Counted from the first letter of the stretch, positions 23,876 to 31,349 are shown. The stretch: 52,867 nucleotides of DNA from an uncultured Collinsella sp. (GCA_959027945.1 CAUFRO010000013.1:1-52867), one strand, 5' to 3'. Notes: generated by a model from the letters alone, not told the origin. Numbers and translations are program-made.

Positions 23876-23992
23876 CTATCCTCCAATGATCATGCGGGCC
23901 AGCGATACCGCCGCCCACAGCGTAAGTCCGTCAATAAGCAGGGATGCCGCTATCACGAGCAGACATCCCCGGTTGCATCCCGGGCGGCTCAT
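23876..23992 (-). CDS. Small membrane protein
   Basis: 38 residues (M-S-R-P-G-C-N-R-G-C-L-L-V-I-A-A-S-L-L-I-D-G-L-T-L-W-A-A-V-S-L-A-R). One hydrophobic helix at about 11-33. GGGAGG sits seven bases before the ATG, which overlaps the previous gene's stop. Unrecognised. Confidence 0.55.
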   Translation of the reverse strand: MSRPGCNRGCLLVIAASLLIDGLTLWAAVSLARMIIGG

Positions 23993-24216
23993 TCGTCCTC
24001 CCACCTTATCGTTCCGTCGTCGTATTCGGCCCGCAGCCAGTCCAGGTACTCGCCCCACGAGGCGAAGTCCCGCACCCGGCGCGATGCGAACGCGCACGCG
24101 GTGAAGGGGTTGCACTCGCTCACCGCGATGCGGAACCGCCGCCCGTCGCGCAGCATGCGCACCTCCATGCGCATCGCGGCCTCAGGCGAACCGAAGTACC
24201 GCTCCCAGTTAGTCAA
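23989..24216 (-). CDS. Small hypothetical early protein
   Basis: 75 residues, starting at TTG (24,214-24,216) preceded by GGAGG with an eight-base spacer. It contains R-Y-F-G-S-P-E-A-A-M-R-M-E-V and W-G-E-Y-L-D-W-L-R. It is soluble and ends acidic. The stop overlaps the next start. No family is recognised. Confidence 0.6.
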   Translation of the reverse strand: MTNWERYFGSPEAAMRMEVRMLRDGRRFRIAVSECNPFTACAFASRRVRDFASWGEYLDWLRAEYDDGTIRWEDE

Positions 24217-24227
24217 TCGTCCACCTC

Positions 24228-24356
24228 CTACCCGCAGGCGAGCAGGGCCAGAACCACCAGCCCCGCCGCCAGCGTTCTGATTACATAAAGCTCAAGGGCC
24301 ACAACCGCGACAAGCAGCGCGGCGCATGATGCCGCTATCCATCGAACCGTTTGCAC
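24228..24356 (-). CDS. Small membrane protein starting at GTG
   Basis: 42 residues (V-Q-T-V-R-W-I-A-A-S-C-A-A-L-L-V-A-V-V-A-L-E-L-Y-V-I-R-T-L). Two hydrophobic stretches could form a short hairpin or one long helix. GGAGG lies four bases before the GTG, a short spacing. It starts inside the last codons of the preceding gene. Kept because the hydrophobicity and ribosome site fit neighbouring small early genes. Confidence 0.45.
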   Translation of the reverse strand: MQTVRWIAASCAALLVAVVALELYVIRTLAAGLVVLALLACG

Positions 24357-24631
24357 CAGTCCTCCTGCATGTCCTTGTAGTGTTCGACGATCCAGTCTCG
24401 CGCCCACTTCGCAGCCTCCCATGCCGCCATCGGCTCCTTCGCCTCCTGGGCGCTGAAAGCCTCCTCGAACTCAAGCTCGCAGATGCCGTAGTCGCAGCAT
24501 CCCTCTATGCAGTGGGCGCAATCTCCGCAAGCCGGCTCGTCCACCCGGTTCCACGGCGCGTTCGGATCGTCGTCGAAGCACCCTGGCGGCAGGTTCCACC
24601 CGCTGCCCGGCTCGTAGTAGGCCATGCTCAC
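24335..24631 (-). CDS. Cys-rich hypothetical protein
   Basis: 98 residues. C-G-D-C-A-H-C-I-E-G-C-C-D-Y-G-I-C-E-L-E (about 35-53) has six or more Cys spaced like a metal-binding knuckle. An acidic helix and W-A-R-D-W-I-V-E-H-Y follow. The GTG start overlaps the TGA of the DUF4406 gene (GTGA), giving coupled translation; an ATG two codons later is possible. Unrecognised. Confidence 0.6.
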   Translation of the reverse strand: MSMAYYEPGSGWNLPPGCFDDDPNAPWNRVDEPACGDCAHCIEGCCDYGICELEFEEAFSAQEAKEPMAAWEAAKWARDWIVEHYKDMQEDWCKRFDG

Positions 24632-24960
24632 GAGGCATCACCACGGCACGGTAGGTCGTACCCGATGAGCTCAAGGTCGTAGGCCACAGCTGCGGCGCGC
24701 TCGACCTTGCAGCCCCGTGCGTTCTCCCAGCCATCGCATAGGTACACAGCGTCGCACTCGGCCATCTTGCCAAGGCTTTGGCTCAGGTAGTACAGCGACA
24801 CGTTCACCACCTTGGGCGGCACCGCGAGGCCGTCCTTGAAGTACGTGTCCACGACCTCGTATCCGCGCCGCTCAAGCTCTGCGACCGCCTTCGCGCGGGC
24901 CTCAAGTATCTGCTCCTCGCCAAGCCCATTCATGGGCTGGACGATCATCGCCTTCTTCAT
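24628..24960 (-). CDS. DUF4406 / nucleoside 2-deoxyribosyltransferase-like protein
   Basis: 110 residues. M-I-V-Q-P-M-N-G...A-R-A-K-A-V-A-E-L-E-R-R-G-Y-E-V-V-D-T-Y-F, then S-L-G-K-M-A-E-C-D-A-V-Y-L-C-D-G-W-E-N-A-R-G-C-K-V-E matches DUF4406, a Rossmann-like family related to nucleoside deoxyribosyltransferases (the D-A-V-Y...W-E...A-R-G...E block is the usual active-site region). Phages probably use it in nucleotide metabolism. The ATG overlaps the previous stop. Confidence 0.85.
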   Translation of the reverse strand: MKKAMIVQPMNGLGEEQILEARAKAVAELERRGYEVVDTYFKDGLAVPPKVVNVSLYYLSQSLGKMAECDAVYLCDGWENARGCKVERAAAVAYDLELIGYDLPCRGDAS

Positions 24961-25133
24961 TTCTGCTCCTCTCGCACGTTGCTATAGTCGATTTCGTCGC
25001 GGCACTTTTCGCAGACCTCGCCGATACACTTCTTGTTGTCCTTCCAAAATTCGCGCGGGTAGCACGTGAAAAACGGGTTGCAGTGCGTTTTGCCGCACCT
25101 CGCGCACGTCCATTTATACGGGTCGCAGCTCAT
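24957..25133 (-). CDS. Small zinc-ribbon-like protein
   Basis: 58 residues (M-S-C-D-P-Y-K-W-T-C-A-R-C-G-K-T-H-C...C-I-G-E-V-C-E-K-C). Two C-x-x-C-type pairs (C10/C13 and C41/C44) plus further Cys and His suggest a zinc ribbon. It overlaps neighbours at both ends by four bases. The function is unknown. Confidence 0.62.
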   Translation of the reverse strand: MSCDPYKWTCARCGKTHCNPFFTCYPREFWKDNKKCIGEVCEKCRDEIDYSNVREEQK

Positions 25134-26280
25134 GCGATCTCACCCGCCTCGGCCATGGCGATCCTCTCGCCGATCCACCGCATCACGGGGACGGCCATGC
25201 TGTTGCCGATCGCCTTGTAGGGCGGGCCGTCCGGGCACTCGTCTGCGGGCTTGCCGCGATAGGGAATTTTCGTCCAATCGCTGGGAAAGCCTTGCAGCCG
25301 CTCGCACTCGCGCGGCGTGAGCCTTCGCACAACCATGCCTCCTCCTTCCTCGCTGAAAAGCGTCTGGGTGTTGCTGGTGGAGAGGGTGAGCGATACCTCG
25401 TCGCTCACCAGCGCGCCCTTGCCGCCGCCCGCGCATCCGCAGCGGACGAGCAGCGTGCAGGCGCTCACGGGCACACCGACGGCGCGTCGCCGCCAACCTT
25501 GAGCGTGCCAACCATGTCGTATCCGATCGCCGTGTTGGCGTTGAGGTCGGCCATCGTTATCGGCTCGTCGATGGGGTACACGGCCGGGTTGTGCCAATCG
25601 GCGGTGAGCGTGGGGGACTGCTCCGGTTCCGCGCCTACTCCTCCCGCGCCTGCCCCTTGGTGGTACTTGAAGCCTGCGCTGCGAGGGCTTCTTCCAGCCG
25701 CTTCGGCAAGGCTCGCCCTCTTTTCCGCGCTCGATTCAAGATCCCCTCGCATGCTCTCCGGCTCAATGAGTACGCCGATGGGGGGGGCAGGCTCCAAGAT
25801 GTCCGACAAGAAAGAGACGGCGGCGTCTTTGGGCCACTCCGAAGAACTGCGCATCGAGTATGCGCCACGCCAGGCCGTACCCGAGCTTGTCCATTTCGGA
25901 CAGCAGCTGTCGGAAAGCCTCCCCATTCTCGCTTGAGAGCGCTCCCGGGACGTTTTCCCAAAGAAACCATCGAGGACGTATCTCACGTACCGCCCGAATG
26001 TACTCGAACATGAGTCCTGACTCACCTTGCAACCCCTCCCGTTTGCCCGCGATCGAAAATGATTGGCATGGGCTTCCGCCCACCACCAGATCCACCTTGT
26101 TGCGGTACTTCTTCCAGTTCATCTTGGTAACGTCGCCGATATTCGGCACCTCGGGGTACCGCTCGGCCAAAACGGCGCTGGGGAACTCGTCGAACTCGGC
26201 GAAGCACACAGGCTCCCAGCCCAGCGGCTCCCACGCCACGGTCGCGGCCTCTATGCCGCTGAAAAGCGAGACGTACTTCA
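25130..26280 (-). pseudogene. DNA cytosine-5 methyltransferase, split by two frameshifts
   Basis: The N-terminal frame starts at ATG 26,278-26,280 and has the C5-methyltransferase motifs: F-S-G-I-E-A (motif I), V-G-G-S-P-C-Q-S-F-S (catalytic Cys, motif IV) and F-L-W-E-N-V-P (motif VI, E-N-V). It then passes a run of eight G on the plus strand at 25,780-25,787 (C8 on the coding strand) and stops. A second frame continues the sequence (I-G-V-L-I-E-P-E-S-M), to about 25,470. A third frame carries the C-terminal motifs R-R-L-T-P-R-E-C-E-R-L-Q-G-F-P and A-I-G-N-S-M-A-V-P. One base less in the tract and one base more in a C-run near 25,480 would restore one protein of about 383 residues. It may be a pseudogene, a phase-variable gene, or hold sequencing errors. 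Confidence 0.85.
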
Positions 26281-26598
26281 TTGGTGCGCCCCCAATGCTT
26301 GCTCGACGAGCATGAAGAAGCGGCGCTCGGCGCTGTCCGACGGGTTGCGCTTGCGCATGTCGGCAATCTTCAGCAGCTCGTCTTCCTCGTAATAGGTGGC
26401 GTCCCAATCGACCTCGGGCCAGTCGTAGCAGGAGCAGTGCCAGCCCTCCAGCAAGATGTAGCCTTTGTCGTAATAGTCGTCGCTTCCATCGCCGGCGTAG
26501 ATCAACATGTAGCGCTCTTCGCTGTAATCAGGTTCGCTTTGAGCCGCGCAGATGATGCGCCACGGCTCGATAGTTTTCGGCGCCTCGATAGCCTTCAT
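26278..26598 (-). CDS. Hypothetical early protein
   Basis: 106 residues (M-K-A-I-E-A-P-K-T-I-E-P-W-R-I-I-C-A-A; Y-Y-E-E-D-E-L-L-K-I-A-D-M-R). Acidic and rich in Tyr/Trp. Its stop overlaps the methyltransferase start (ATGA). No domain is recognised. Confidence 0.62.
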   Translation of the reverse strand: MKAIEAPKTIEPWRIICAAQSEPDYSEERYMLIYAGDGSDDYYDKGYILLEGWHCSCYDWPEVDWDATYYEEDELLKIADMRKRNPSDSAERRFFMLVEQALGAHQ

Positions 26599-26843
26599 GA
26601 CTCGTCACCGTCCTCGGCCTTCGGCGGTTTCTGCTCGAATCGACACCACCTGGTTCCGCGCACGTCTATTGCAACGAAATTGTCGTAGCGCTTGCAGCAC
26701 GTGCGCTCCACGTGGTCGATGTATGCCCCGCTGTCGCACAAGATGGTCACGCTGTTGAAGGCCTTGAAGCGCGAGTGCACGCATTGGGTGCACGGCGGTG
26801 TCTTGGCTTTCCTAATCTCCCTGATCGGGTTTTTGAGCTTCAT
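26595..26843 (-). CDS. Hypothetical Cys-containing early protein
   Basis: 82 residues (M-K-L-K-N-P-I-R-E-I-R-K-A-K-T-P-P-C-T-Q-C-V-H; C-C-K-R-Y-D-N-F-V-A). The C-x-x-C and C-C pairs suggest a metal site. The basic start could bind nucleic acid. It overlaps both neighbours. Unrecognised. Confidence 0.6.
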   Translation of the reverse strand: MKLKNPIREIRKAKTPPCTQCVHSRFKAFNSVTILCDSGAYIDHVERTCCKRYDNFVAIDVRGTRWCRFEQKPPKAEDGDES

Positions 26844-27099
26844 CGTAGGCGCCTCGTTCCTCTTCGCTTGCTAATCGGTAGCTGTTCCGTCCCATGCATC
26901 CCGCCGCCTCGATGACGACGGCCCTCTCGAAGCACTCGTCGCAGAGGTCAATCGTCTCTTCTTTAACGTAGGGAGTGCACGGCCTTCCTTCGTTCTGCTC
27001 GGTCGTCCACCTCACGGGGAGGGTGATGGAATGGGCTCGTTCGATCTCTCTTCCGCACACGTCGCACTTGAACGTGTCGGGATGCTTAATCGTCGCCAT
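26812..27099 (-). CDS. Small zinc-finger-like protein
   Basis: 95 residues from ATG 27,097-27,099 with GGAGG upstream. F-K-C-D-V-C-G-R-E and D-L-C-D-E-C-F-E-R-A form two C-x-x-C pairs, typical of a rubredoxin-like zinc ribbon. The remainder is charged. It overlaps the start of the next gene by 32 bp. Confidence 0.65.
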   Translation of the reverse strand: MATIKHPDTFKCDVCGREIERAHSITLPVRWTTEQNEGRPCTPYVKEETIDLCDECFERAVVIEAAGCMGRNSYRLASEEERGAYDEAQKPDQGD

Positions 27100-27439
27100 C
27101 GGAACCTCCGCAGGCGATGATGATCCCCGCCGTGATGGTCTGCACCATGTAGGCCAGCTCCTCGGCGGCGGGCGTGTCCTCGCCGATGCTGGCAAGCATG
27201 TCACACGCCGCATGCGTCGCCTCGTGGGCGGCGAGCGCGTACAGGTCCGGGGCCTTCACCTTGCGGCTGATCCACACCACGCATCCCTTGCCCGGAATGC
27301 AGCTGGTGAGGCCGTCCTTGCCCTTGGTGTCTCCCGGCTCTTCGCCCATCCTGCGCACAGCCTCTCGGTACTCGCGCTTGCTGGTGGTGACCCAAAGCGG
27401 GTTGAACGGCATGATCAGCGGCTCAATCTCGGTAGCCAT
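27086..27439 (-). CDS. Small metalloprotease-like protein with HExxH motif
   Basis: 117 residues from ATG 27,437-27,439 preceded by GGAGGAA. The middle has A-L-A-A-H-E-A-T-H-A-A-C-D-M-L, an H-E-x-x-H zinc motif in a helix, followed by E-E-L-A-Y-M-V-Q-T-I, which resembles the E-x-x-A-Y-x-x-Q helix of phage 'HEAVH' proteins. This family is common in early phage regions; its substrate is unknown. C-V-V-W-I-S lies in a preceding strand. Confidence 0.65.
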   Translation of the reverse strand: MATEIEPLIMPFNPLWVTTSKREYREAVRRMGEEPGDTKGKDGLTSCIPGKGCVVWISRKVKAPDLYALAAHEATHAACDMLASIGEDTPAAEELAYMVQTITAGIIIACGGSDGDD

Positions 27440-27662
27440 CGCGTTCCTCCTCACCGCCCACCTCCACACACCCGGGGAACCGGCCCCGCAGATCGAGCAC
27501 GGTCCCGTCTTCCAGCAGCGCGAAGCACTGGTAGCTGTCGTCGGTCAGCGACTCGACGATCGAAAGCGCCTCGGCCTCGTCGTCGGTCTTGGCGAGCAGG
27601 ATGCCCTGGCGGTAGGCGCTCGCGTATCTCTGGCAAAGCGAGCGCTCGTAGATACGTATCAT
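27423..27662 (-). CDS. Hypothetical small early protein
   Basis: 79 residues (M-I-R-I-Y-E-R-S-L-C-Q-R-Y-A-S-A-Y-R-Q-G-I-L-L-A-K-T-D-D-E-A-E-A-L). Start at ATG 27,660-27,662, with AGCAGGA upstream. It has a predicted helix and a short beta region, and no recognised domain. It overlaps the next gene start. Confidence 0.58.
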   Translation of the reverse strand: MIRIYERSLCQRYASAYRQGILLAKTDDEAEALSIVESLTDDSYQCFALLEDGTVLDLRGRFPGCVEVGGEEERDGYRD

Positions 27663-28054
27663 TCCTGCTCCGCCTTCCACTCGTTGACCAGCTCGTCGTA
27701 CTCCTCTCGGAACTCTGGCTCGAAGTAGGCGATGAACTCGCTCTTGGTCATGCCGCAGCGCAGGCTTGAGTAGCCGACGTGCTCGATGCACCAGTCAGAG
27801 AACGGAATGAGCTTGCCGCCGTCGTCCACGCTCGTGCGGTAGTTGGTGCCGTCGCGGTAGAGCTTACGGCGGCCTTCCTTGCGGATGGCCTGCTCGACCT
27901 TCGAGGCATCGCGCTCGCCGCGCTCCATGAGCTTGCCGCGCAGCTCCTCTGCCTCGTCCTGCGCCTGCTCAAGCTTGCCGCGCAGCCAATCGCGCTCAGC
28001 CCGCGCCTGCTCCAACTGATTGAGCACGTACTGCTCGCATGTCTTGATCTCCAT
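27659..28054 (-). CDS. Hypothetical coiled-coil early protein
   Basis: 131 residues. Residues 10-60 form a coiled coil (L-N-Q-L-E-Q-A-R-A-E-R-D-W-L-R-G-K-L-E-Q-A). The rest has C-I-E-H-V-G-Y-S-S-L-R-C-G-M-T-K-S-E-F-I-A-Y-F-E, unlike any domain I know. The stop overlaps the next start. Soluble. Confidence 0.62.
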   Translation of the reverse strand: MEIKTCEQYVLNQLEQARAERDWLRGKLEQAQDEAEELRGKLMERGERDASKVEQAIRKEGRRKLYRDGTNYRTSVDDGGKLIPFSDWCIEHVGYSSLRCGMTKSEFIAYFEPEFREEYDELVNEWKAEQE

Positions 28055-28057
28055 GGG

Positions 28058-28513
28058 TCATATCCCTTCTCGTATCATCTCGTTGCCGTCACGGTCTGTG
28101 ATCAGCCAATATCCGTATTCGTAGAGGTCAGGGCTGTGCGGCTCGTAGACCTGCAACAGCTGGCCCGTCCACCAGGCCTCCTCGTAGACCGGATGCCGCC
28201 AGCGCCACTCGGCCTTGAGCCGCGCCCCGCCGTGGAACTTGTCGTGGCACCCGGTCGTCCCGCTGCCGCAGAGGCAGAACAGCGGGCTTCGCAAGTCCCA
28301 GGTGCCGCACGGCGTGACCAGGCGGAAAATCTCGCCCCAAGACCGGTGCGCCACGTGGTGCACGCTTCCGGCGCGTCTGCCGCAGACGCAGCACCGGGGC
28401 GAAAGCGCCTCGTAGGCCTTTCCGTGGGTGTAGTGCGTCCCCAGGTGGGGCTTGCCGTAAAGCTCGGCTCGCTCTTTGGGGTAGCCGCGAAGCACCCCCG
28501 CATCGAGGATCAT
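28058..28513 (-). CDS. HNH-type endonuclease candidate
   Basis: 151 residues from ATG 28,511-28,513, overlapping the DnaC-like gene stop. C-C-V-C-G-R-R-A-G-S-V-H-H-V-A-H-R (about 41-57), then F-C-L-C-G...G-C-H-D-K-F-H-G is a typical zinc-and-metal HNH fold: two Cys pairs, H-H, and a last C-H...H. Phage HNH proteins in this slot may act in recombination or packaging. The catalytic role is inferred. Confidence 0.75.
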   Translation of the reverse strand: MILDAGVLRGYPKERAELYGKPHLGTHYTHGKAYEALSPRCCVCGRRAGSVHHVAHRSWGEIFRLVTPCGTWDLRSPLFCLCGSGTTGCHDKFHGGARLKAEWRWRHPVYEEAWWTGQLLQVYEPHSPDLYEYGYWLITDRDGNEMIREGI

Positions 28514-29223
28514 TGCAGCCTCCCGTCCGGGCCATCGAAGTGCTCGACCCTCGCGCCGCCCCTCAGCCGCGACACTATTGCCTTCGCGGTGTCGGGGTCT
28601 CCCTGCTCGGCAAGCCTGCGCACGAGGTCGCTTGGCTTGTACTGCGTTGTCACCAGCGTGGGCAGCATCGCGGAGTAGCGCTGGTCGATCAAGCTGAAAA
28701 GGCTGTCGAGCACGAAGCCCGTCGGCCTGCGCTTGCCCAGGTCGTCCACGATCAGGTAGCGCACCTCGGCGTAGCGCTTGAGCGGGTCGCCGCCGTCGTG
28801 GAAGCTGCGCTGGATCTCGTCGAGGATGCGGTACATCGGTGCCATGAGCACCGACCGCTTGCCGCCGGCCAGGCGCTTCGCCACGGCTGCGGCGCAGGTG
28901 GTCTTGTGAGTTCCGACGTCTCCCCAGAGGTACACCCACTGGCCGCGCTTCATGCACTCGGCGATCTCGGCGGCCAAGGGGTGGTCGAGGCTCACGTAGC
29001 GATCGGGCACGCCCGCCCGCTTCCAGTCGTGCATGGCTCTGTCGAGCGCAGCCTTGCGAGCCGCCTCGGCCTCGGCCTGGCGCTCCTTCTCGCGCTCGGC
29101 CTCGGCACCCGCGCAGCCGCACTGCTCGTAGCCGCAGAACAGCGTCCGCCCAGCGAGCCGCGTGGTGCGGGCCTTGAGGGTCGCGCCGCAGTGCGGGCAC
29201 TCAGTCGTAGGCCGAAAATCCAT
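28510..29223 (-). CDS. DnaC/IstB-like helicase loader ATPase
   Basis: 237 residues. The N-terminus has Cys pairs (C9, C12, C30, C35, C37) forming a zinc site; a charged helix follows. Walker A is G-D-V-G-T-H-K-T (101-108) and Walker B Y-L-I-V-D-D-L-G (156-163); S-L-I-D-Q-R-Y matches the DnaC-type sensor helix. It probably loads the replicative helicase at the phage origin, working with the initiator gene just upstream. It overlaps that gene by 23 bp. Confidence 0.85.
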   Translation of the reverse strand: MDFRPTTECPHCGATLKARTTRLAGRTLFCGYEQCGCAGAEAEREKERQAEAEAARKAALDRAMHDWKRAGVPDRYVSLDHPLAAEIAECMKRGQWVYLWGDVGTHKTTCAAAVAKRLAGGKRSVLMAPMYRILDEIQRSFHDGGDPLKRYAEVRYLIVDDLGKRRPTGFVLDSLFSLIDQRYSAMLPTLVTTQYKPSDLVRRLAEQGDPDTAKAIVSRLRGGARVEHFDGPDGRLQ

Positions 29224-29851
29224 CGTCTGGCACCTCCTTTGCCATGCCGTTTTTTGGCTTCGAGGAGCGCACCCAGATGCGCACTGAGGCCTTCCAGTCC
29301 TTCATCTTCGCCTTTCCGACCATCCAGCCCTTCTGGGCGTAGAAGTCGACGAAGCGCTCGGGGTCGAAGTCGGTCGAGGCGAGGTCGAGGCCCTTGCCCT
29401 CCGCGTAGCTTCGGGCGTACTCGTCGACCTCGGCGGGAGAGGGGGCGCGGAAACGCGCCGCTTTCCCTCTCTCCTTAATCCCTTTTCCTGACTCCTCTTC
29501 CTCTTCCTCTTCGCTTGCCCGTTTGCTCTCGGGTTTGCTTGCATCGTTGCTTGATGATTTGCTTGCCGTTTTGCTTCCGCTTTTGCTTAACGGTTTGCTT
29601 GGCCGTTTGCTTTCGGCCTTGCTTGCATCGTTGCTTGATGATTTGCCGCCGTTGCCTCCCGCCACGATGCGCGAGCGGGAGGTTTCCATGACGGGCCTTA
29701 TCGCCGTCAGCACCGCCTCCTGGGTATCGGTGCGCGGCTCCGGTTCCTCGCCCGTTCGCAGGTACCGGACGATCATGCCGATAAGCTCGTCGCCCTCCCT
29801 GCGGTTGCGCAGCCTAAGCGGCCCGTCTATGAGCGAGTCCAGTACCTGCAT
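29201..29851 (-). CDS. Phage replication initiator-like protein
   Basis: 216 residues. The N-terminal region (L-I-D-G-P-L-R-L-R-N-R-R-E-G-D-E-L-I-G-M-I-V-R-Y) resembles DUF6291-type replisome organisers. Residues 70-115 are a repetitive Ser/Lys linker (K-S-S-S-N-D-A-S-K twice), encoded by GCAAA/AGCAA-rich repeats. A run of seven Glu precedes the C-terminal helical domain (A-E-V-D-E-Y-A-R-S-Y-A-E-G-K...F-V-D-F-Y), the usual DnaD/helicase-loader-contacting end. It precedes a DnaC-like gene. Origin-like repeats lie inside it. Confidence 0.72.
   Translation of the reverse strand: MQVLDSLIDGPLRLRNRREGDELIGMIVRYLRTGEEPEPRTDTQEAVLTAIRPVMETSRSRIVAGGNGGKSSSNDASKAESKRPSKPLSKSGSKTASKSSSNDASKPESKRASEEEEEEESGKGIKERGKAARFRAPSPAEVDEYARSYAEGKGLDLASTDFDPERFVDFYAQKGWMVGKAKMKDWKASVRIWVRSSKPKNGMAKEVPDDGFSAYD
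29535..29646. repeat. Repeats inside the replication gene; possible origin
   Basis: Two 28-bp direct repeats at 29,535-29,562 and 29,619-29,646 share TTGCTTGCATCGTTGCTTGA. Between and beside them TTTGCTT or TTGCTT recurs at least eight times (about 29,520-29,645). They encode Ser-Lys repeats. Many phage origins lie within the initiator gene as iterons, so this is a candidate origin. Confidence 0.55.
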
Positions 29852-29864
29852 GCCGCCATCGCCC

Positions 29865-30428
29865 CTAAAACGGGATGTCGCCGTCGTACAGGCTTTCCTG
29901 GGCGGGCGGCATGGGCGTTTGCTGGGGTGCCGCCTGCGGGGCGGGCTGCGGTGCGTACTGGGCGGGCGCCTGCTGGTATCCCTGCGGTGCCGCCGGGGCT
30001 TGCTGGTAGGCCTGCTGCGCGTTCCACTGCTGGGGTGCCGCCTGCGGGGCGGGCTGCGGTGCGTACTGCTGCTGGTATCCCTGCGGCGCTTGCTGGCCCT
30101 GCTTCTGGCTCATGAGCTCGATCTCGTCCACGATCACCTCAAGCTTGGATCGGCGCTGGCCGTCCTTGTCCCAGCTCGAATAGCGCAGCTTGCCCTCGAT
30201 GGCCACCTTCATGCCCTTGTGCAGGATGCGGCCCATGCTCTCGGCGCGGTTGCCGAACATCGTGCAGTCCACGAAGTTCGGGTAGTCCTCCCACTCGCCG
30301 GTTTGCTGGTTGCGGCGGCGGTCGTTGACGGCCACGCCAAAGCCCAGAACCTGCATGCCGCCCTGGGTAGCCCGCAGCTCGGGGTCGCGGGTCAAGTTTC
30401 CGCTGATGTTCACTCGGTTGATCGACAT
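29865..30428 (-). CDS. ssb: Single-stranded DNA-binding protein
   Basis: 187 residues. M-S-I-N-R-V-N-I-S-G-N-L-T-R-D-P-E-L-R and G-F-G-V-A-V-N-D-R...Y-P-N-F-V-D-C-T-M-F-G form the OB fold (1-110). A Gln/Pro/Ala-rich linker with repeats follows, then the D-G-D-I-P-F tail that binds partner proteins. It protects ssDNA during phage replication and works with the ERF annealase nearby. Confidence 0.95.
   Translation of the reverse strand: MSINRVNISGNLTRDPELRATQGGMQVLGFGVAVNDRRRNQQTGEWEDYPNFVDCTMFGNRAESMGRILHKGMKVAIEGKLRYSSWDKDGQRRSKLEVIVDEIELMSQKQGQQAPQGYQQQYAPQPAPQAAPQQWNAQQAYQQAPAAPQGYQQAPAQYAPQPAPQAAPQQTPMPPAQESLYDGDIPF
29922..30068. repeat. 39-bp direct repeat in the ssb linker
   Basis: Two identical 39-bp copies, 29,922-29,960 and 30,030-30,068, in the Gln/Pro/Ala linker of SSB (Q-Y-A-P-Q-P-A-P-Q-A). 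They probably arose by slippage or unequal recombination and can change linker length. Confidence 0.8.
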
Positions 30429-30776
30429 TTAGTAACTCCCTTCGCCTGTCCCGTTCGACCAGGTGCGCTTTATGTCCTCGTCAACGGTTCGGATCTTGAG
30501 CTTGTACACGTTTATCGCCTCTTGGCTCGCCTTGTAGAGCGCTTCGGAGCAATCCCTGCGCTGCTTCAGCTCGGCTATGTCATCCCGGCCTCGGCAGAGG
30601 TCGCTTATCACCGTCACGGGCGTTCCCTTGGATCTCTCCTCAAGGATCGCGATGCGCAGCGCCTTGCGGTACTCGGCCTCGTTCTCGGCGTACTGGCTTC
30701 CGCTGTTGCGCAGCGCCTGAAGCTCGTCCATGAGCCTGTCGAAGAGCTGCATGCGCTCGGCGTAGAGGTCTTGCAT
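30429..30776 (-). CDS. Hypothetical coiled-coil early protein
   Basis: 115 residues, almost all helical: L-Y-A-E-R-M-Q-L-F-D-R-L-M-D-E-L-Q-A-L-R, then V-I-S-D-L-C-R-G-R-D-D-I-A-E-L-K. The Leu spacing predicts a coiled coil. It sits between ERF and SSB genes, so a link to recombination or DNA binding is plausible. No family is recognised. Confidence 0.62.
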   Translation of the reverse strand: MQDLYAERMQLFDRLMDELQALRNSGSQYAENEAEYRKALRIAILEERSKGTPVTVISDLCRGRDDIAELKQRRDCSEALYKASQEAINVYKLKIRTVDEDIKRTWSNGTGEGSY

Positions 30777-30779
30777 GGC

Positions 30780-31349
30780 CTACACGACCTGCCATGCGGG
30801 TGACGGGCAGCACCCGGGGTTCGCCTTGAACTGCTCGTACTGCTGGCGGCTCTCGAAGACGTAGGAGGTGCCGCAGCTCTTGCACTTGGCGATGAATTGG
30901 CCGAACTCGGGCGGCTCCTTCTCGGCGGGCTTGCCGTCACCCATGAGGGTGTCGGGGTCACTCGTGCCGTCGATGTCGAAAGCTCCGCAGAGCGCGTACT
31001 TGCGGGCATAGCTCGATGCGCTGCCCGTGACCTGCGCCTCGTTCATGCCCTTCTGGCTCAAAGGCTCGCGGGCGTACGCATCGATCTCCCAAGGCTCGCC
31101 GTGGCCGTCCTCGAAGAACAGGCGGCACGTGGCCTTGACGTAGTAGCGCTCGCCGATCTGCTCGATCGAGTCGTTGAGCGTGAAGGCGATTCCCGCCGCC
31201 TTGCACGGCTCCTTGAGCGCCGCAACGATGTCCTCCATGCTGCGGTAGTAGAAGTTGCCGTGGGCGTTGTAGCGTGCCTTGGGCACCACCACGGATCGCT
31301 GCACCTGGGCCATGGCCTCGGCCAGCGTCATGTGCTTGTCTTCTGCCAT
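30780..31349 (-). CDS. ERF-type ssDNA annealing recombinase
   Basis: 189 residues. V-P-K-A-R-Y-N-A-H-G-N-F-Y-Y-R-S-M-E-D-I (about 22-41), then A-G-I-A-F-T-L-N-D and S-A-S-S-Y-A-R-K-Y-A-L-C-G-A-F (about 110-124) are the hallmarks of the ERF superfamily. The C-terminus adds a zinc-ribbon-like part (C-K-S-C-G...C-C). It anneals homologous strands for phage recombination. It is flanked by DUF1351 and SSB genes, the usual trio. Confidence 0.9.
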   Translation of the reverse strand: MAEDKHMTLAEAMAQVQRSVVVPKARYNAHGNFYYRSMEDIVAALKEPCKAAGIAFTLNDSIEQIGERYYVKATCRLFFEDGHGEPWEIDAYAREPLSQKGMNEAQVTGSASSYARKYALCGAFDIDGTSDPDTLMGDGKPAEKEPPEFGQFIAKCKSCGTSYVFESRQQYEQFKANPGCCPSPAWQVV

